DNA of 54,293 nucleotides from Bacilli bacterium (GTDB lineage: Bacteria > Bacillota_I > Bacilli_A > RF39 > UBA660), in contig CAAGQJ010000045.1 of the NCBI GenBank assembly GCA_900772095.1, positions 1 through 54,293 on the forward strand. Reading direction: 5' to 3'. The position numbers were made by a program, and so were the translations under genes. The notes under the pieces are model-generated. The model saw only the letters and a list, made by a program, of their open reading frames with translations, was not told the DNA's origin and made no database searches. Position 1 is the stretch's first letter, and each line of letters begins with the position of its first letter. This document shows positions 18,592 to 27,060 of the stretch, one piece after another.

Positions 18592-18915
18592 ATGGGAGAT
18601 TATACATATTTAGTACCTGCTAATAGTAAGAAACAATCATTAATATTTGGTTTTATGCTTCCTAAAGATTTACTTATTGCAAGCATAGGACTTGCTACTA
18701 CTTTCTTATTACTATTCATTATCTCAACAGCAGAATTATGGGGTGTGATAGTAATAGTAATTCCGACTTTTATAGCAGGCTTATTAGTTTTCCCCGTACC
18801 TAATTATCATAATGTTAGGGTATTTCTTGGAGAAATATGGAAATTTCTATTTATAAACAGAAAAAAATATATATGGAGAGGTTGGTGCTATAAGTATGAA
18901 CAAAGAGATGAATGA
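18592..18915 (+). CDS. PrgI family (VirB3-like) T4SS protein
   Basis: This 107-residue protein shows the PrgI pattern: a short N-terminus (YLVPANSKKQSLIFGFM), two closely spaced hydrophobic segments (about 24-46 and 50-68), then the conserved P(V)PNYHNVR and a basic Trp-rich end (YIWRGW). PrgI/VirB3 proteins sit in the membrane and normally precede VirB4, as here. The end overlaps the VirB4 N-terminal gene by 20 bp. RBS AAAAGGAGTG. Confidence 0.82.
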   Translation: MGDYTYLVPANSKKQSLIFGFMLPKDLLIASIGLATTFLLLFIISTAELWGVIVIVIPTFIAGLLVFPVPNYHNVRVFLGEIWKFLFINRKKYIWRGWCYKYEQRDE

Positions 18916-19570
18916 TGGACAAATCAATCAAAACAAAAGTCAAATTAGTGGTAACTATATGAACCCATCAATGAGGGTAAAATCAGGAATGTCAAATAAA
19001 ACTAACGCTAGAAAATTGCCTGATGCTGTACAAAAAAATTCAAGGTATACTGAAAACTGGCTAAATTTAAAAATGATTAAAAATGATATTATGTATAACA
19101 ATCAAGGAGAAATGGTAGCAGGTGTAAAAATATCACCAAAGAACATTTTTATCTTAGATAGATATTCTATGGATAATACTTTAATTGGCCTTATGAATTT
19201 TTATAATACTATTGACTACGAGTTTTGGCTTGTTGTAGCAGATCGTCCAGTTGATATTGCAATGTATCAAGCAGAGTTACAACTTTTATATAATAAAACG
19301 CAGGATCCAAGAATAAGAAAACTTATTGCACAAGATATGGACAAAGGTGAAATGTTTACAAATAATAATGTTGTAGACACAGAATATTATTTATTATTCA
19401 AAGAAAAAAATATGGATATGCTAAATAAAAAAATAAGAAATATGATTAATGGTTTAGCAAGTTGTGGTTTGGTAGCAAGCCAAGCTTCAAACGATGATTT
19501 GAGAACCATTCTTGATACTTTCTTAAATGCTGGAAGAAGATTTGAGAAAGGAACGGTGTTACCTAAATGA
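18896..19570 (+). CDS. VirB4 N-terminal region encoded as a separate protein
   Basis: This 224-residue soluble protein starts with a polar, disordered-looking ~50 residues and then resembles the N-terminal domain of VirB4/TraC-like conjugation ATPases of Gram-positive elements (GVKISPKNIFILD, followed by an alpha-beta region with DYEFWLVVADRPVD). It lacks Walker motifs. Its stop overlaps the start of the ATPase gene by four bases (ATGA), in another frame, so the two products should be made in equal amounts. Together they add up to ~820 residues, about a usual VirB4. The split could be a real gene fission or a sequencing frameshift; the clean ATGA junction favours fission. Confidence 0.7.
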   Translation: MNKEMNDGQINQNKSQISGNYMNPSMRVKSGMSNKTNARKLPDAVQKNSRYTENWLNLKMIKNDIMYNNQGEMVAGVKISPKNIFILDRYSMDNTLIGLMNFYNTIDYEFWLVVADRPVDIAMYQAELQLLYNKTQDPRIRKLIAQDMDKGEMFTNNNVVDTEYYLLFKEKNMDMLNKKIRNMINGLASCGLVASQASNDDLRTILDTFLNAGRRFEKGTVLPK

Positions 19571-21357
19571 GTTTATTTAAATCAGAAGTAGCCCCAAAAG
19601 GACTAGATTTTTCTAATAGTAATATGATTAACATTAGCGATAAATATATGACTATTTTAACCGCTGTTTCATATCCTCGTTATATTGGAGTAGGTTTTTT
19701 ATCTAATATTACTAATATCCCAGGTGTTAAAATAGTTGTTAAACATATACCAGTTTCATTTGAAACATTAAGAAAACTTTTGAATAAAGAATTAGCTTCA
19801 ATGAAAGCCAGGTATCAAGAAGAACGTGATCGTACCAATCAAGAAAGAATAAGACAAGATTACGATACTTTAGAACAATTTGTTACTCAATTAGCAAGTG
19901 CAGATTCAAAAGTATTTGATTTTCAAATGCATATTGTTATAGTAGCGGACACTAAAGAAGAACTTGAAATCAAGAAAATGCAAGTTAAAAACTATATGGA
20001 TGCTATGAATTTAAAAGCAGTTCCATTACGCTTTGAACTAGAAAAAGTACTAAAATCAATTATTCCAATTTTCCCAAAACAAGATATAGAAGAACGTATC
20101 GGAACAATAATGCCTAGTCCCACTATGGCCGGAATGTATCCCTATATTTTTGACAGCATCAAAGACCCAGGAGCATCTACATTACTTGGAACAGATTTTT
20201 CTGGGGGAGTAATTTTGTTTAATCAATTTTTGTATCAGATAAGAAAAGAACATAATAGAAATAATGCTAATATGATTATTCTAGGTACATCAGGCTCAGG
20301 AAAAAGTACTGCTGCCAAATTACTTTTAAGGTCATCACTTAGAAATGGTTATAAAATCGTAGCAATCGACCCTGAAAATGAACTTAAAGATATGACTGAA
20401 TTATATGGTGGAGATTCCATTGACTTAGGAAAAGGTGGAGAATATGGTCTTATAAACCCATTAGAAGTCTTAGTAGAAGCAGACGAAGAAGAAATAAGAC
20501 AAGGTTTAGGATATACAGTTTTAACTAAAACATTACAGTTTTTAAAAGCATTTATGAAATATTATGACCCATCAATTGAAGAAGACGTATTAAATATTTT
20601 CATAGAATTAGTTCAAGAAACATACAAACGTTTTGGAATAGATTTTACTACAGATTTTTCTAACTTTACATCTAATAATTATCCAACTTTTGATGATGTT
20701 TATACTACTATAAAAGGAAAACTTACATACATGACAGAAATGACACATGAAAGAGATATTTTAGAAAGATTAGAGTTAAAAATTAGACCTCTTACAAATG
20801 AGCTTAAATTTTATTTTAACGGACATACAACTATTGCGCCAAAGAGTAATTTCATTGTGTTTAACATAAGAGAACTTATGAATTCAGATGTAAATATAAG
20901 AAATGCTTTATTTTTCAATGTATTAAAGTATGCTTGGAGTTTATGCTTGGATGCAAATGTTAATACAGTTATGATGGTTGATGAAGCCCATGTATTATTA
21001 TCCGGCGGGAATGTCCTTGGAGCAGACTTTTTAGCACAAATGCAAAGAAGAAGCAGAAAATATAACACAGGAAATATAATCATAACCCAACAACCAAGTG
21101 ATTTTACTCCAAATGAAGTAATAACACAAGGTAAAGCAATTTTTGACAATGCTGCTTACTATTTAGTTATGGGTCTAAAAAAACAAGCAGTCGAGGACTT
21201 ATCTCTTTTAATAGATTTAAATGATAATGAAAAAGAGAGTATTAAACGTTATTCTCAAGGTGAAGCTTTATTCGTATGCGGTTCACGTAGAATGAGAATA
21301 AGTGTTATTGTAACTCAAGAGGAACTTGAATCTTTTGGAACAGGTGGAGGACTATAA
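19567..21357 (+). CDS. VirB4-like T4SS ATPase (C-terminal two-thirds)
   Basis: This 596-residue protein contains the VirB4 ATPase core: Walker A GTSGSGKST (residues 240-248), the IDPENE segment after it, and Walker B MMVDEAH (Asp472, Glu473), followed by the QRRSRKYNTG and TQQPSDF motifs typical of VirB4/TraG-type motors. The first ~230 residues are the remaining part of the VirB4 N-terminal domain. VirB4 drives pilus biogenesis and substrate transfer at the inner membrane. Translation is coupled to the preceding gene (ATGA). It belongs to the group of VirB4-like proteins found in Firmicutes integrative elements. Confidence 0.88.
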   Translation: MSLFKSEVAPKGLDFSNSNMINISDKYMTILTAVSYPRYIGVGFLSNITNIPGVKIVVKHIPVSFETLRKLLNKELASMKARYQEERDRTNQERIRQDYDTLEQFVTQLASADSKVFDFQMHIVIVADTKEELEIKKMQVKNYMDAMNLKAVPLRFELEKVLKSIIPIFPKQDIEERIGTIMPSPTMAGMYPYIFDSIKDPGASTLLGTDFSGGVILFNQFLYQIRKEHNRNNANMIILGTSGSGKSTAAKLLLRSSLRNGYKIVAIDPENELKDMTELYGGDSIDLGKGGEYGLINPLEVLVEADEEEIRQGLGYTVLTKTLQFLKAFMKYYDPSIEEDVLNIFIELVQETYKRFGIDFTTDFSNFTSNNYPTFDDVYTTIKGKLTYMTEMTHERDILERLELKIRPLTNELKFYFNGHTTIAPKSNFIVFNIRELMNSDVNIRNALFFNVLKYAWSLCLDANVNTVMMVDEAHVLLSGGNVLGADFLAQMQRRSRKYNTGNIIITQQPSDFTPNEVITQGKAIFDNAAYYLVMGLKKQAVEDLSLLIDLNDNEKESIKRYSQGEALFVCGSRRMRISVIVTQEELESFGTGGGL

Positions 21358-21383
21358 AAGTTTTTGCACCTTTTAAGTTTCTA

Positions 21384-21412
21384 TAGACTTTAGTAAACTT
21401 ATTTGATAAAAT
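21384..21412 (+). promoter_or_regulatory. Promoter of the coupling protein gene
   Basis: TAGACT at 21384-21389, 17-bp spacer, TAAAAT at 21407-21412 with TGA just before (extended -10). The VirD4-like start follows at 21440. Confidence 0.55.
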
Positions 21413-21439
21413 AAGAGTAGTTATTTCGAGGTGAAATTT

Positions 21440-23695
21440 ATGAAATTAAAATTAAAAGCAAAACCACAAGATTGGCTAATATTTGCAATATTTGCTGTAG
21501 TACTTTGGTTTTTAGTAGCGATTTTTGTCAACAATATCAATAGTTTTGCTACTACTGGTACTTTTGCAGGATTAAATCCTTTTCCAGGAATGAAAAACTT
21601 TCTTTCAGCATGTATTGTCTTTTACATTGTAGCTTTTGTAATTATTATGACATCTTTAAAAGATTACTTTTTTGTAAGAGAAAAAGGTGTTGGTATAAAA
21701 TTTGGAGCTAAAGAAGAAAATAGTTTTTCACGTTTAACAACTGAAAAAGAAGTAAAGGCAGTATTAAAGTCAGTAAGATTAAAAGATGAAACCTATGATG
21801 CTGCAGGTGTACCTATAATTAACGATGGAAAAAGAATGTGGGTTGATGACGGCGAGGCTCACAATATAATTATCGGTTCAACTGGTTCAGGAAAAACCCA
21901 AGATATTGTTCACCCTATGGTAAAAGCCTTAGCAAAAAAAGGTGAATCCATGATTATAACAGATCCAAAAGGCGAGATTTATGAGGAATCGGCTGGACTT
22001 TTAAAATCAAAGGGTTATAAGATAGTAGTATTAAATTTCAGGGATCCAGAAAGAGGTAATTGTTGGAACCCTCTTGCACTTCCATATAAATTATACAAAG
22101 ATGGCAATACCGATAAAGCAATGGAACTATTAGATGACGTAGCATCAAATATATTATACGAAGAAGGAAACAAAGATCCTTTTTGGGAAAAAACAGCAGC
22201 AGACTATTTTGTTGGTTTAACACTTGGATTATTTGAAGATGCAAAGCCAGAACAAATTAATATTAATAGCGTTTCACTTATGACAAGCATTGGCGAGGAA
22301 AAATTTGGACCTAGAAGTACATATATAAAAGAATACTTTAATGGAAAAGACCCAAGCTCAGCTTCATATATATCAGCGTCAGGTACTGTTTTCGCACCTG
22401 AAGAGACTAAAGGTTCTATTTTGTCTACAATGAGACAAAAAATAAGAATTTTCGCTTCACGTGAAAAATTATCAGAAATGTTATCTAGAAGTGATTTTGA
22501 TATGGATACAATTGGTACTCAAAAAACAGCAGTATTCCTTGTTATTCAAGATGAAAAGAAAACATACCATGCTTTAGCTACAATTTTTATTAAACAATGT
22601 TATGAATCTTTAATTGGGGTAGCACAAAATTTACCTGGTGGACGTTTAAAAGTTAGAACTAACTTCATCCTAGATGAGTTTGCAAATATGCCCCCTTTAA
22701 AAGATGTTACTACAATGATTACAGCAGCGCGTTCTAGATTAGTACGTTTCACTATGATTATTCAAAACTTTGCTCAATTAGATTCAATATATGGTAAAGA
22801 AAATGCTCAAACAATAAGAAGTAACTGTAATAATTTAATTTATTTGCTTACTACAGAACTTTCAGCTCTAAAAGAAATAAGTGAGTTATCTGGTGAACGT
22901 AGAGTAAAAGTAGGCAAGGGTGACAAAGAACACGAAGAAACTAGACCATTAATTACTGTTTCTGAGCTTCAACAAATGAAAGAAAATGAAGCAGTATTAA
23001 TACGTATAAGAATGGGTACTGCTAAGGTTCATTTATATCCTAACTGGAAGACTGACTGGGGTATCAAAAAAATTGAGGCTGATCCTTTCGTTCAAAGAGA
23101 AAAAACACCAATATCTGTATTCAACTTAAAAGATTTTATGGATGAAAAAAAACAAAACAAATTTATGGATATGATGAATGGAAAAGATGCACAATTTAAT
23201 CCATTTGCATCAGGTGGTTCTACTAATCCATTTGCAAATCCTTCTCCAAGTAGTAATCCATTTGCGAGTTTATTTGAAACTGCTCCTAAAGAAGCACCAA
23301 CCAAACCAATTGATACTAGCATGAATAATATCAATGTACCTTCGCAAAATGAAAAACCATCATATGAAGAACTTCCATATGAAAAACCAAGTTTTGACAA
23401 ACCATTTAGTATGGAAGATTTAGTTAAAAAAATTGATGCGAAGATTGCTGAATTAGAAGCAGAAGAAAATCGCGAAAAACAAAAAATATATGATGAAACA
23501 TTTGGTAAATCTAAAGAAGAAACTATTCTCCCATTTGGTGAACTAAAAGAAGAACAAACTATTTCTTCACTTGATGAACCAAAACCAACAATTAATAATG
23601 AAATAGTTGTACCAAAAATTACAGAATCTCAAATTTCAGATATGCACAATTCTATAACTGATGACCAATTCTTTGACGAATTTTTCGATGAATAA
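21440..23695 (+). CDS. VirD4/TraG-type coupling ATPase
   Basis: This 751-residue protein has two N-terminal membrane helices (~14-35 and ~55-78), Walker A GSTGSGKT (residues 146-153), the DPKGE segment, Walker B LDEF (411-414) and the AARSRLVRFTMIIQ motif of the TraG/VirD4 family. Coupling proteins bring substrate to the T4SS channel. The last ~160 residues are a low-complexity, acidic tail that begins with three NPFA repeats and ends in a Phe/Asp/Glu-rich stretch. I choose ATG 21440 (CGAGGTG upstream) over GTG 21431. No relaxase accompanies it, so the substrate may be protein (inference). Confidence 0.9.
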   Translation: MKLKLKAKPQDWLIFAIFAVVLWFLVAIFVNNINSFATTGTFAGLNPFPGMKNFLSACIVFYIVAFVIIMTSLKDYFFVREKGVGIKFGAKEENSFSRLTTEKEVKAVLKSVRLKDETYDAAGVPIINDGKRMWVDDGEAHNIIIGSTGSGKTQDIVHPMVKALAKKGESMIITDPKGEIYEESAGLLKSKGYKIVVLNFRDPERGNCWNPLALPYKLYKDGNTDKAMELLDDVASNILYEEGNKDPFWEKTAADYFVGLTLGLFEDAKPEQININSVSLMTSIGEEKFGPRSTYIKEYFNGKDPSSASYISASGTVFAPEETKGSILSTMRQKIRIFASREKLSEMLSRSDFDMDTIGTQKTAVFLVIQDEKKTYHALATIFIKQCYESLIGVAQNLPGGRLKVRTNFILDEFANMPPLKDVTTMITAARSRLVRFTMIIQNFAQLDSIYGKENAQTIRSNCNNLIYLLTTELSALKEISELSGERRVKVGKGDKEHEETRPLITVSELQQMKENEAVLIRIRMGTAKVHLYPNWKTDWGIKKIEADPFVQREKTPISVFNLKDFMDEKKQNKFMDMMNGKDAQFNPFASGGSTNPFANPSPSSNPFASLFETAPKEAPTKPIDTSMNNINVPSQNEKPSYEELPYEKPSFDKPFSMEDLVKKIDAKIAELEAEENREKQKIYDETFGKSKEETILPFGELKEEQTISSLDEPKPTINNEIVVPKITESQISDMHNSITDDQFFDEFFDE

Positions 23696-23725
23696 ACCTT
23701 TTAATAAAGGTTTATTTTATTTTTA
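23694..23725 (+). terminator. Terminator of the secretion locus
   Basis: AAACCTTT, loop TAAT, AAAGGTTT, then an AT-rich T-run. It overlaps the stop of the coupling protein gene. Confidence 0.8.
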
Positions 23726-23859
23726 TAGCAATCTAAATATAAAACAATATCACATAGTTTTGACTGCTACATTTGTAATAGAAGTTTTTTTAAATAAACA
23801 TCAATTATAATATCTTACAAAAACCATATAAAGGACTAGAAATATGTCTTTTTTTGATT

Positions 23860-23888
23860 TATAATTATTTTAATGTTTATTTAATGTT
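23860..23888 (+). promoter_or_regulatory. Promoter -10 with 11-bp-spaced direct repeats before the two-component system
   Basis: TATAAT at 23860-23865 is followed by TTTAATGTT at 23869-23877 and again at 23880-23888, a period of 11 bp. OmpR/PhoB-type regulators commonly bind direct repeats with that period, so autoregulation is a reasonable inference. A -35 (TAGAAA near 23837) is weak. Confidence 0.5.
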
Positions 23889-23918
23889 ATTAAAATATTA
23901 TGTAAGTGGGTGATTTGC

Positions 23919-24617
23919 ATGAGAATACTTATTATTGAAGATGAACCATCTTTAACAGATGTTTTGGAATCTAGATTAAAAAAAGAAAAATATATTATAG
24001 ATATTTCACACGATGGATTAGATGGTTTAGATTTAGCTTTAACAGGTATTTATGACTTAATTATTCTAGATGTTATGCTCCCAAGCCTAAATGGCTTTGA
24101 AATTTTAAAAGAAATCAGAAGTAATAATATGGAAACAAAAGTAATTCTCCTTACTGCGAAATCCTTACTAGAAGATAAATTAATAGGTTTTGAAAATGGT
24201 GCTAACGACTACCTAACTAAACCATTTCATATCGAAGAACTAGTTGCGCGAGTTAATCTACAACTAAAAAAAACAGATATAAACCTTATCAAAGACATTC
24301 TAGAATATGAAGATTTAATACTTAATGTTAAAGAAGCTAAATTAAAATGCAAAACAACTAATGAAGAAATTAATGTAGTATGTAAAGAACTATTAATACT
24401 TGAATATCTCATGCAAAACCCTAATCAAATAATTTCTAAAGAACAAATTTATGATAAAATATGGGGAATTGACAATGAAATAGAGTCCAATAATTTAGAG
24501 GCATACTTTTCATTTATAAGAAAAAAACTAAAAATAATAGGTTCTAAGGTTAATATAAAAGCAATAAGAGGTTTAGGCTATAAATTAGAGGTAAACTATG
24601 AAGAAGTTAAAGAATAA
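23919..24617 (+). CDS. OmpR/PhoB-type response regulator
   Basis: This 232-residue protein has a receiver domain (acidic pair in IIEDEP, phosphoacceptor Asp51 in LIILDVMLP, conserved Lys101 in LTKPF) and a C-terminal winged-helix domain with ISKEQIYDKIWG and RGLGYKLE. It would be phosphorylated by the kinase encoded just downstream, whose start lies 20 bp inside this gene. The start is ATG 23919 with AGTGGGTG upstream, in preference to GTG 23910. Signal and targets are unknown; adjacent secretion genes and its own promoter repeats are candidate targets. Confidence 0.92.
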   Translation: MRILIIEDEPSLTDVLESRLKKEKYIIDISHDGLDGLDLALTGIYDLIILDVMLPSLNGFEILKEIRSNNMETKVILLTAKSLLEDKLIGFENGANDYLTKPFHIEELVARVNLQLKKTDINLIKDILEYEDLILNVKEAKLKCKTTNEEINVVCKELLILEYLMQNPNQIISKEQIYDKIWGIDNEIESNNLEAYFSFIRKKLKIIGSKVNIKAIRGLGYKLEVNYEEVKE

Positions 24618-25776
24618 AGTATTTATTGTTTTGTTTTCTATACTGACTTGTTCCATACTTATTATGCTATCAATCTTTAACTATCAATATTACCAAAATG
24701 AAAAAAATAATGTCAAAAGAAAACTTATGAGATTAGACAGCACTATTAAAAGCAATGATACAAAGATATTTATGGATATTGATACATATATAGTTTTTTT
24801 TGATGACAATAAAACGATAACTCATATAATTTCTTATAATAACAACCAAAAAAATTATGATAAAATAACAAAATATGCTAATACGATAATAAAATATAGT
24901 AACAAAAAAGAAAATATTGGTAATTTATATTTACATAAATACTCTTATGAGTTTAAAAATAACAATACTTTGGTAATGGTAAATAATGATGTAGCAAAAA
25001 ATAACTTAGTATTTTATATAAAAACTTCAATTTCAATGTTTTTAATAATTGAATTAATAATGCTATATCTATCCAAGGTATTAACTGACTACATAACCAA
25101 ACCCGCTAAAGAGTCCTTTGACAAACAAAAATGTTTTATTATGGATGCTTCCCATGAATTGAAAACACCAATTACGGTTATTCTCGCTAATGCTGAAGCC
25201 CTAGAATCCGATAGAAATAACGATAAATGGCTTACTAATATAAAAAATGAATCCGAAAGAATGAACAAATTAGTAAATGATTTATTAACTTTAGCAAAAA
25301 CTGAAAATGAACTTAATGAAATGATTTTAATAAACAATGATTTATCAAAATTAGTAGAAAAATCACTACTTACTTTTGAAAGCCTAATGTATGAAAAAAA
25401 CATAACATTAACTCAAAATATAGAAAAAAATATAAAATTTAACTGTGATAGTAATAAAATAGAGTGTCTTATGTCTATCTTAATAGATAACGCCATAAAA
25501 CACAGTGAAGAAAATGGCAATATTATTGTTAATTTAAAAAAAGTTAAAAATAATATAATTATTGAAGTAATAAATAAAGGTAATCCTATCCTAAAAGGTG
25601 ATGAAGAAAAAATATTTGAAAGATTTTTTAGAGAAGACAAATCAAGAAATAGAAATGATAATAGATATGGCTTAGGTCTTGCTATAGCCAAAAACATTGT
25701 AAATTCTCACAATGGCGAAATTAGTGCAAGCTCTAAAGACGGTTTTACAACATTTAAGGTTAACTTTAAGATTTAA
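24598..25776 (+). CDS. Membrane sensor histidine kinase
   Basis: This 392-residue protein has a membrane segment at ~7-27, an outer sensor region of ~115 residues, a second membrane segment at ~142-162 and a cytoplasmic kinase. The H-box is MDASHELKTP (His186), the N-box reads LIDNAIKHSEENG, and the G1/F/G2 boxes follow (FERFF, YGLGLAIAKNI). It has no evident HAMP or PAS domain. It forms a two-gene operon with the regulator and overlaps it by 20 bp. The signal cannot be told from the sequence. Confidence 0.92.
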   Translation: MKKLKNKVFIVLFSILTCSILIMLSIFNYQYYQNEKNNVKRKLMRLDSTIKSNDTKIFMDIDTYIVFFDDNKTITHIISYNNNQKNYDKITKYANTIIKYSNKKENIGNLYLHKYSYEFKNNNTLVMVNNDVAKNNLVFYIKTSISMFLIIELIMLYLSKVLTDYITKPAKESFDKQKCFIMDASHELKTPITVILANAEALESDRNNDKWLTNIKNESERMNKLVNDLLTLAKTENELNEMILINNDLSKLVEKSLLTFESLMYEKNITLTQNIEKNIKFNCDSNKIECLMSILIDNAIKHSEENGNIIVNLKKVKNNIIIEVINKGNPILKGDEEKIFERFFREDKSRNRNDNRYGLGLAIAKNIVNSHNGEISASSKDGFTTFKVNFKI

Positions 25777-25863
25777 ACTCGGAATATAGTTTATAAAATA
25801 TATTAATTACATATAATTTATATGTAAAAAATCACTAAAACTAATAAAAAATAGACAAATAAC

Positions 25864-25892
25864 TAGACAAAATATAAAAAATGTGGTAGACT
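25864..25892 (+). promoter_or_regulatory. Promoter of rplS (extended -10)
   Basis: TAGACA at 25864-25869, 17-bp spacer and TAGACT at 25887-25892 preceded by TGG. About 60 bases of leader lie between it and the rplS start. A ribosomal leader structure is possible there but I cannot show one. Confidence 0.6.
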
Positions 25893-25961
25893 TTAATAGT
25901 TATTAGCAATCCGCTTTTCTATATGATTATGATTGTAAATTTAATTAAAGGAGTGATATCG

Positions 25962-26306
25962 ATGAATTTAGTTGACAAAATTTCAGCTAAACAATTAAGA
26001 AATGATATTCCAGAATTTAGAGTAGGTGATACAGTTCGCGTTGATGTTAAAATCATTGAAGGTAAAAAAGAACGTATCCAAGCATATGAAGGAATAGTCA
26101 TTGCACGTAAAGGATCAGGAATAAGTGAAACTTTTACAGTTCGTAAAGAATCTTATGGTGTTGGAGTAGAAAGAATTTTTCCAGTTCACTCACCAAAATT
26201 AGCAAAAATTACTGTAGTTAAAAAAGGTAAAGTAAGACGTGCTAAATTATACTTCTTAAAGAACTATCTTGGCCAATACAGAATTAAAGAAAGAGGACAA
26301 AAATAG
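25962..26306 (+). CDS. rplS: 50S ribosomal protein L19
   Basis: This 114-residue protein has the L19 features: FRVGDTVRVDVKI, the ERIQAYEGIVIARKGSG segment, the GVGVERIFPVHSP motif and a basic C-terminus. L19 lies at the 30S-50S interface. I use ATG 25962, preceded by AAAGGAG; the frame extends 13 codons upstream but without an RBS and beyond the usual L19 N-terminus. It is expressed from its own promoter and followed by a hairpin before lepB. Confidence 0.95.
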   Translation: MNLVDKISAKQLRNDIPEFRVGDTVRVDVKIIEGKKERIQAYEGIVIARKGSGISETFTVRKESYGVGVERIFPVHSPKLAKITVVKKGKVRRAKLYFLKNYLGQYRIKERGQK

Positions 26307-26320
26307 GCTTTGTCCTCTTT
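26290..26320 (+). terminator. Hairpin spanning the rplS stop (terminator or attenuator)
   Basis: AAAGAGGACAAA and TTTGTCCTCTTT are perfect complements around a 7-base loop, with the rplS stop codon in the loop. The following sequence has only a short T-run, so partial readthrough into lepB is likely. Confidence 0.7.
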
Positions 26321-26336
26321 ATCTTTAGGTGCTACT

Positions 26337-26846
26337 ATGAAAAAAGAAACAAAAAAAGAATTATTATCGTATTTGATAATAATCATTATAATTATTTTAA
26401 TAAGAAGCTTTATTATTACTCCTGTAAGAGTTAATGGAACAAGCATGGATACTACTTTAAAAAATGGAGAAATAATGATTTTAAATAAGATAAAATATAG
26501 ATTTAAAGATATAAAAAGATTTGATATTGTTGTAGTAAACTATAATGGTGAAAAATTAATAAAAAGAGTAATTGGTATGCCCGGTGAAACCCTAAAATAT
26601 GTAAATAGCAAACTTTATATAAATAATGAAGAAGTAGAAGAATACTTTAAAAACCAAGATACTGAAGATTTCGATATTAAAGAATTAAATTACGATACAA
26701 TACCAGATAATTGCTATATGGTTCTAGGAGATAATAGAAAAGATTCCCTTGATAGTAGATTTTTTGGATGTATCGATAGAAAAGATATTTTAGGAAATGC
26801 AAATTTAGTACTATTTCCCTTTAATAAATTTGGTATAAAAAAATAA
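26337..26846 (+). CDS. lepB: Signal peptidase I
   Basis: The 169-residue protein has a single N-terminal membrane helix followed by the S26 peptidase boxes: Ser36 in NGTSMDTTL (nucleophile), Lys76 in LIKRVIGMPGE (general base), and box E (GDNRKDSLDSRFFG). It removes signal peptides from secreted proteins at the outer face of the membrane. I use ATG 26337, with AGGTG 6 bp upstream. Location next to rplS with an intervening hairpin suggests partial co-transcription. Confidence 0.93.
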   Translation: MKKETKKELLSYLIIIIIIILIRSFIITPVRVNGTSMDTTLKNGEIMILNKIKYRFKDIKRFDIVVVNYNGEKLIKRVIGMPGETLKYVNSKLYINNEEVEEYFKNQDTEDFDIKELNYDTIPDNCYMVLGDNRKDSLDSRFFGCIDRKDILGNANLVLFPFNKFGIKK

Positions 26847-26860
26847 GAAAACACTTTTTT

Positions 26861-27049
26861 GAAACTGCTGAAAAACTAAGAAAATTTTCAAAATGAAAAA
26901 TCTTAGTTTTTTATTTCCTATTTTAATAATTAAAATTAAGTGTATTTTGTATGATATTTTTCACTTTTGAAGTGTATTTTATTAAAAATAGGGATTTAAA
27001 TTTATAAAACGTTCAGTGTAAAATAAAAGACTACTTTTTCAGCAGTCTC
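26861..27049. mobile_element. Short MITE-like element with 18-bp imperfect terminal inverted repeats
   Basis: The ends GAAACTGCTGAAAAACTA (26861-26878) and TACTTTTTCAGCAGTCTC (27032-27049) are inverted copies with 16 of 18 positions matching. The 189-bp body has no gene. It contains a hairpin and two copies of AGTGTATTTT. Non-coding elements of this kind are usually moved by a related transposase elsewhere. The similarity of the ends to IS ends is from memory and not shown here. Confidence 0.5.
26871..26915 (+). terminator. Terminator after lepB
   Basis: AAAAACTAAGA and TCTTAGTTTTT pair around a 19-base loop and run into T residues. It lies inside the left part of the MITE-like element, which may have brought it. 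Confidence 0.6.
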
Positions 27050-27060
27050 CACTTTTTTCC

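Noticed and set aside
18435..18623. 62-codon plus-strand frame across the end of VirB6 copy B
   Set aside because: Out-of-frame shadow that overlaps both VirB6b and PrgI without an RBS.
25893..25961. Possible L19 leader RNA upstream of rplS
   Set aside because: I could not identify the conserved pairing by eye; a covariance-model search would decide.
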